NCBI RefSeq assembly: GCF_013035315.1
Contig: NZ_WQHP01000009.1
Coordinates: 1-64,000 of the forward strand
Direction of reading: 5' to 3'
DNA: 64,000 bases
Source: Ruegeria arenilitoris
GTDB lineage: Bacteria; Pseudomonadota; Alphaproteobacteria; Rhodobacterales; Rhodobacteraceae
Of this stretch, positions 60,701 through 64,000 are shown in pieces. The notes under the pieces are model-generated. The model searched no databases, was not told the DNA's origin, and saw only the letters and a list, made by a program, of their open reading frames with translations. Each line of letters starts with the position of its first letter. Position 1 is the stretch's first letter. Made by a program: the position numbers and the translations under genes.

Positions 60701-61905
60701 CCTTTGACAGACCCCGCTGTGAGGCCTTTGGTCATGAAACGTTCAAGCCCCAGGAACAGCGCCATGATCGGAACGGTGGCGATCACCGCACCGGCCATCA
60801 GGTGCTGACGGGGAATTTCTGAGGAGTTCAGCATCGTGACCCCTCGGGTCAGGGTGAACTTCGACGGATCGTCCAGCAGCATGAAGGCCAGCAGGAATTC
60901 ATTCCAGGCGATCATGAAGACATAGAGCGACACCGACGCCAGCGCCGGCAGGCTCAGCGGCAGGGTGATCTTCCAGATCACTGCCAGACGGGACAGTCCG
61001 TCCATTAGCCCGGCCTCTTCCACCTCGGTTGGCAGACCGCGGAAGTATCCTTGCAGCATGTACAGCGCGACGGGGATCGTGGTGACCGGGTAGATCATCA
61101 CGATGCCGAGGATCGAGTTGCGCAGGCCCGTTACCGAGAATGCAATGTAGATCGGCAGCGCCAGAACGATCATCGGCACCATGTAGATCAGCAGGATCGA
61201 ACGTGAGAACGCCTTTTGCCCCTGAAACCGGAACCGAGCCACGGCATAGGCACCGGGGACGCTGAACAGCAGCGTGATGAACACGGTCAGGACCGAGACA
61301 TAGAAGGAGGTCCAAAGGTAGGTGCCGAAATTGAAATCCTGGAACAGCTCGGTATAGCTGCGGAACAGGGCCGTGCCCTGAGACAGGTCGACCGAGAAAT
61401 CCAACGGGTTCTGTAACAGCGCCTGTTGGGATTTCAGGCTGGTCATGACCATCACGTAGAAGGGGATGACCACGATCGCCGTGAAAAAGATGTAGCCGAA
61501 ACCGGTGCAGAACCGGATGACCGCGTCCTCATATTCGTGGCGCGTCAGCTCGCCGAACGGGGTTTCTTTCAGGATCGCGGCCATCGACAGATGCATAACG
61601 ACGGCAATCGCGATGACCGTGACCAGCACGGCCTGCAAAGACGTGTCAGAGCCGATCAGTACGGGCCCAAATCCGCTCAGGCCGGACAGGCCTAACAGGG
61701 CCGAGATGCCCAGTCGCGCAGGCGCACGTTGTTCTGGGAAACGGACGTAGACAAGGCCCGCCAATGCGCCCCAGATCAGGCTCAGCAAAACCTGCGGACG
61801 GAACGCATCGCCGGTTGAGAAAGACATGGTGATGGCCGCAGTGGTTGCGATCACCACCATCCACAATGCGCCCAGAACCGGGCCAGTTATATACCCTTTG
61901 CGCAT
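60697..61905 (-). CDS. ABC transporter permease (MalG-type) with extra N-terminal membrane region
   Basis: A 402-residue permease. The C-terminal ~280 residues are a normal MalG-like module with the EAA loop EVEEAGLMDGLSRLAVIWKITLPLSLP. The first ~120 residues add about four hydrophobic segments (YITGPVLGALWMVVIATTAAI; LLSLIWGALAGLVYV; LGLSGLSGFGPVLIG; VLVTVIAIAVVMHLSM) not present in ordinary MalG proteins. The ATG at 61905 sits in a TGATG junction with the upstream permease. The stop overlaps the glycosidase start as ATGA. Confidence 0.88.
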   Translation of the reverse strand: MRKGYITGPVLGALWMVVIATTAAITMSFSTGDAFRPQVLLSLIWGALAGLVYVRFPEQRAPARLGISALLGLSGLSGFGPVLIGSDTSLQAVLVTVIAIAVVMHLSMAAILKETPFGELTRHEYEDAVIRFCTGFGYIFFTAIVVIPFYVMVMTSLKSQQALLQNPLDFSVDLSQGTALFRSYTELFQDFNFGTYLWTSFYVSVLTVFITLLFSVPGAYAVARFRFQGQKAFSRSILLIYMVPMIVLALPIYIAFSVTGLRNSILGIVMIYPVTTIPVALYMLQGYFRGLPTEVEEAGLMDGLSRLAVIWKITLPLSLPALASVSLYVFMIAWNEFLLAFMLLDDPSKFTLTRGVTMLNSSEIPRQHLMAGAVIATVPIMALFLGLERFMTKGLTAGSVKG

Positions 61906-63137
61906 CACAGACCCTCCTCTCGGCTGATGAAGCGGAAGAAGACGAAGCTGAAGGCAATCAGACACATCAGGATCACGACGGCGACGGCCGCACCCGCGCC
62001 GATGTTCGAGATTGCGAAAGCCTGTTCATAGACATTCACGGTCAGCGTGCGCGTGCCCGCATTGCCGCCGGTCAGCAGGAAGATGTCGTCGAACTTGTTG
62101 AACGTCCAGATAAAGCGCAGCAGGAACAGCACCGACAGGATGCCCAAAAGCTGCGGGATGCTCAGTAACCAGAACTTCTGGAACGGTGAGGCCCCGTCCA
62201 TGTCCGCCGCCTCGTACATGCTGGAGTCGATGGACTGCATCCGCGCCAGAATGAACAGGAACGACAGCGGGAAATACCGCCAGATTTCGAACACGGTGAC
62301 CATGATCAGCGCCAAAGGACGTTCGCCGAAGAAGTTGATCGGCTCGCTGCTCAGGCCCATCTGCACCAGCAATGCGTTGGCCGAGCCCGAGAAAGGATCG
62401 AACAGCGTGACCCAGGTGAAGGCAACGGCGATCACGGGGGCGACGTAGGGGAACAGGTACAGACCTCGGATAAAGCCCTGGCCCTTGAAGCTCTTGTTTA
62501 GAAGAAGCGCGGCGAACAGGCCCATGACCAGCGCGCCGATCGTGCCGAAGACCGTGTAGAACAGCGTGACCCACAGGACGCCCCAGAACTCATCCCCGTC
62601 AAACACGCGGGCATAGTTTTCAAGGCTGAATTCAAAGTTGGTCAGAACGCTGGACCCGCTGCCGGTGACACGCGGTTCGGACCCTTCCACAGCATCTTCG
62701 AAAGCGTCAGGGTCGCCGTCGATGGTGACAGGAACCCGGATACGTTCGCGTTGACCGCCTTCCAGCGTGCCAAAGTCACAGAACAGCTCTTGCCCGTCCA
62801 GAACACAGGGTTCGATGATCTCACCGGCGTTAACGCCGTCCGGCAAGACATCGGTCAGTGTCACGCCGTCAATGGCGATTTCCTGACTGGAATTGCGCAG
62901 GCGGTATTCGATCCGCAGATCGTCGCCAGATCCTCGCAAACTTTCGCGTACAACCGGGGCCGGCGGGCGCAGGTCAGATAGGGTAAAGGGTTTGAAGCTG
63001 ATCCAGATGATCGCCAGAAGGGGCAGGATCACAACCAGCGACACACTGATAATGGTCGGAGCCAGCAGCGCCCAGGCCAGACGCGCCTCGCGTTTGGCTA
63101 ACGCCCCGGTTCCGGTCGGTGGGGTGGCCGAAGTCAT
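61905..63137 (-). CDS. ABC transporter permease (MalF/UgpA-type) with periplasmic insert
   Basis: A 410-residue permease. After the first helix (LAPTIISVSLVVILPLLAIIWI) comes a ~110-residue periplasmic insert (about 56-165). It reads like an Ig-like or DUF11-type beta domain (LRIEYRLRNSSQEIAIDGVTLTDVLPDG) with two Cys (C111 and C120) that could pair. Then the usual MalF core and EAA loop (SMYEAADMDGASPFQKFWLLSIPQL) follow. MalF of E. coli also has a periplasmic P2 insert that contacts the binding protein, so a similar role is plausible. Confidence 0.88.
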   Translation of the reverse strand: MTSATPPTGTGALAKREARLAWALLAPTIISVSLVVILPLLAIIWISFKPFTLSDLRPPAPVVRESLRGSGDDLRIEYRLRNSSQEIAIDGVTLTDVLPDGVNAGEIIEPCVLDGQELFCDFGTLEGGQRERIRVPVTIDGDPDAFEDAVEGSEPRVTGSGSSVLTNFEFSLENYARVFDGDEFWGVLWVTLFYTVFGTIGALVMGLFAALLLNKSFKGQGFIRGLYLFPYVAPVIAVAFTWVTLFDPFSGSANALLVQMGLSSEPINFFGERPLALIMVTVFEIWRYFPLSFLFILARMQSIDSSMYEAADMDGASPFQKFWLLSIPQLLGILSVLFLLRFIWTFNKFDDIFLLTGGNAGTRTLTVNVYEQAFAISNIGAGAAVAVVILMCLIAFSFVFFRFISREEGL

Positions 63138-63202
63138 GGGGTACCTCGAAGGGTTGGGTGCAGCGGCGCGACCGCCGCTGCAGATGCCAGTGAGTGGTGG
63201 CG

Positions 63203-64000
63203 TTACTCGACCTTGGCGAGTTCTTCATTCATCGCCGCAACGGCTGCGGCGGCGTCAATCTCATCATCGATATACTGACGGACGACGCGGTTGATCGCCT
63301 GGCTGTTGATCATCTTCGATGCCAGTGCCAGCTGACCTTCGGCCACGCCCCAACGCTGAGCGACGTCCAGGCCGCCGACGATCTCGTCGATCATAGACTG
63401 TTCGTACAGCTCACCCAGCGGTGCCTTGCGGTCGACGCCTACGGGCAGTTCGGACCAGGCCTCAGAGAACGCAGTCGGATTGTCCGCATTGCCGCGACGC
63501 ACTGGGAATTTGCCCTCGGGCGCAATCGCCAGCGTCTGGGTATAGCCGTCATCCATCGCGAACTTCACGAATTCCATCGCCGCATCGGTGTCCGCGTCGT
63601 TTGTGATGCCAAAGTAACGGACGTCACCCCATGCCGCGCCATCGGGGTTCGACGGGCCGGACAGTTTGGTTACGATGCCGGTTTTGCTGGCCAGATCGCG
63701 TGAGGTCGGGTCGTCATTGATGGTTGGCGGAGCACTGTCCCGCAGACCGGCCAGTTCATCCAGAATGAAGGGCGACCAAATGATCATCGCGGCCTTGCCG
63801 TCAAAATACAGCTCGCGCGATTGCTTCCAGAACAGTTCACCCGGAGGAGACGCCTTGGAGATCGCTTTGTAGAAATCCAGAACCTCGGTGGTCTTGGCTT
63901 CGTCCAACGGTTGGAACCCGTCGGGACCAACGGGCGAAACGCCATTGGCCAGGAAAACATGTTCCAAAACCTGGCTCATGAAGTTTTCGTCCACCTTGGT
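63203..64000 (-). CDS. ABC transporter sugar-binding protein, C-terminal part
   Basis: The last 265 residues of an extracellular solute-binding protein of the family 1 type. Visible are AAMIIWSPFILDELAGLRDS, the DVRYFGITNDADTDAAMEFVKFAMDDGY segment and PEGKFPVRRGNADN. The N-terminus with its signal peptide lies beyond the right edge of the window, so an internal ATG near 63994 is not the true start. As first of the operon in the window it would bind the substrate and deliver it to the two permeases. Confidence 0.88.
   Translation of the reverse strand, partial: TKVDENFMSQVLEHVFLANGVSPVGPDGFQPLDEAKTTEVLDFYKAISKASPPGELFWKQSRELYFDGKAAMIIWSPFILDELAGLRDSAPPTINDDPTSRDLASKTGIVTKLSGPSNPDGAAWGDVRYFGITNDADTDAAMEFVKFAMDDGYTQTLAIAPEGKFPVRRGNADNPTAFSEAWSELPVGVDRKAPLGELYEQSMIDEIVGGLDVAQRWGVAEGQLALASKMINSQAINRVVRQYIDDEIDAAAAVAAMNEELAKVE

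Overview
This 64 kb window is chromosomal DNA of a GC-rich alphaproteobacterium. It is most likely a member of the Rhodobacterales, Roseobacter group. This rests on the gene content (DUF3726 protein, HemP behind a TGA-N9-TCA iron box, pyrrolysine-free MttB homologue paired with a dimethylglycine-dehydrogenase-like protein, carboxyspermidine-type polyamine operon, many LysR regulators beside small catabolic clusters) and on two copies of a hairpin-bearing intergenic repeat that I recognise from this group. Genes are tightly packed, with many ATGA or TGATG overlaps. I saw no phage, transposase, integrase or CRISPR array, so this is ordinary core/accessory chromosome rich in catabolic islands.

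Layout. 0-8 kb: the tail of gcvP, a GlxA/AraC regulator, then a leftward operon (aldehyde dehydrogenase, M19 dipeptidase, a 562-aa unknown protein, DUF3726, Ldh2-type dehydrogenase) divergent from a LysR gene. 8-11 kb: DUF2189 membrane protein, phosphoglycolate phosphatase, and hemP with an overlapping unknown gene. 11-15 kb: a three-part fusion (APH-type kinase, M23 peptidase fold, class III PLP enzyme) with a 3-hydroxyisobutyrate-dehydrogenase-like partner. 15-18 kb: cueR-copA copper export with a recognisable CueR operator. 18-21.5 kb: flavin-fold and SnoaL-like genes, a TetR gene with three operator copies, and an acyl-CoA dehydrogenase. 21.5-28.3 kb: LysR, aminotransferase, fused E1 alpha-beta 2-oxoacid dehydrogenase, malonyltransferase-like protein and FAD amine oxidase. 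28.3-33.2 kb: an atypical SDR, a LysR, and a 1070-aa reductive dehalogenase fused to its own flavin/[2Fe-2S] reductase.

33.3-38 kb: a three-subunit molybdenum hydroxylase with a MoaD-like protein, then DUF374 and tRNA-Trp. 38-41.4 kb: a small membrane protein, LptF-like permease, LysR and an HD-domain protein resembling the di-iron oxygenases PhnZ/TmpB. 41.4-46.7 kb: speA, carboxy(nor)spermidine dehydrogenase, its decarboxylase and speB, forming a complete arginine-to-spermidine-type route. 46.7-52.4 kb: an iron operon (imelysin, bfd, bfr, di-heme oxidoreductase, second imelysin, DUF1513). 52.6-58.3 kb: DUF2796/ZrgA-like protein, LysR, MttB homologue and DMGDH-like protein. 58.3-64 kb: a sugar-type ABC transporter with an intracellular GH63/MgH-type glycosidase, cut by the window edge inside its binding-protein gene.

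The strongest candidates for undescribed biology are the self-sufficient reductive dehalogenase, the kinase-M23-PLP fusion, the E1-fusion/acyltransferase/amine-oxidase cluster, and the five-gene operon with two proteins of unknown function. All functional statements come from reading motifs by eye; no database search was run.
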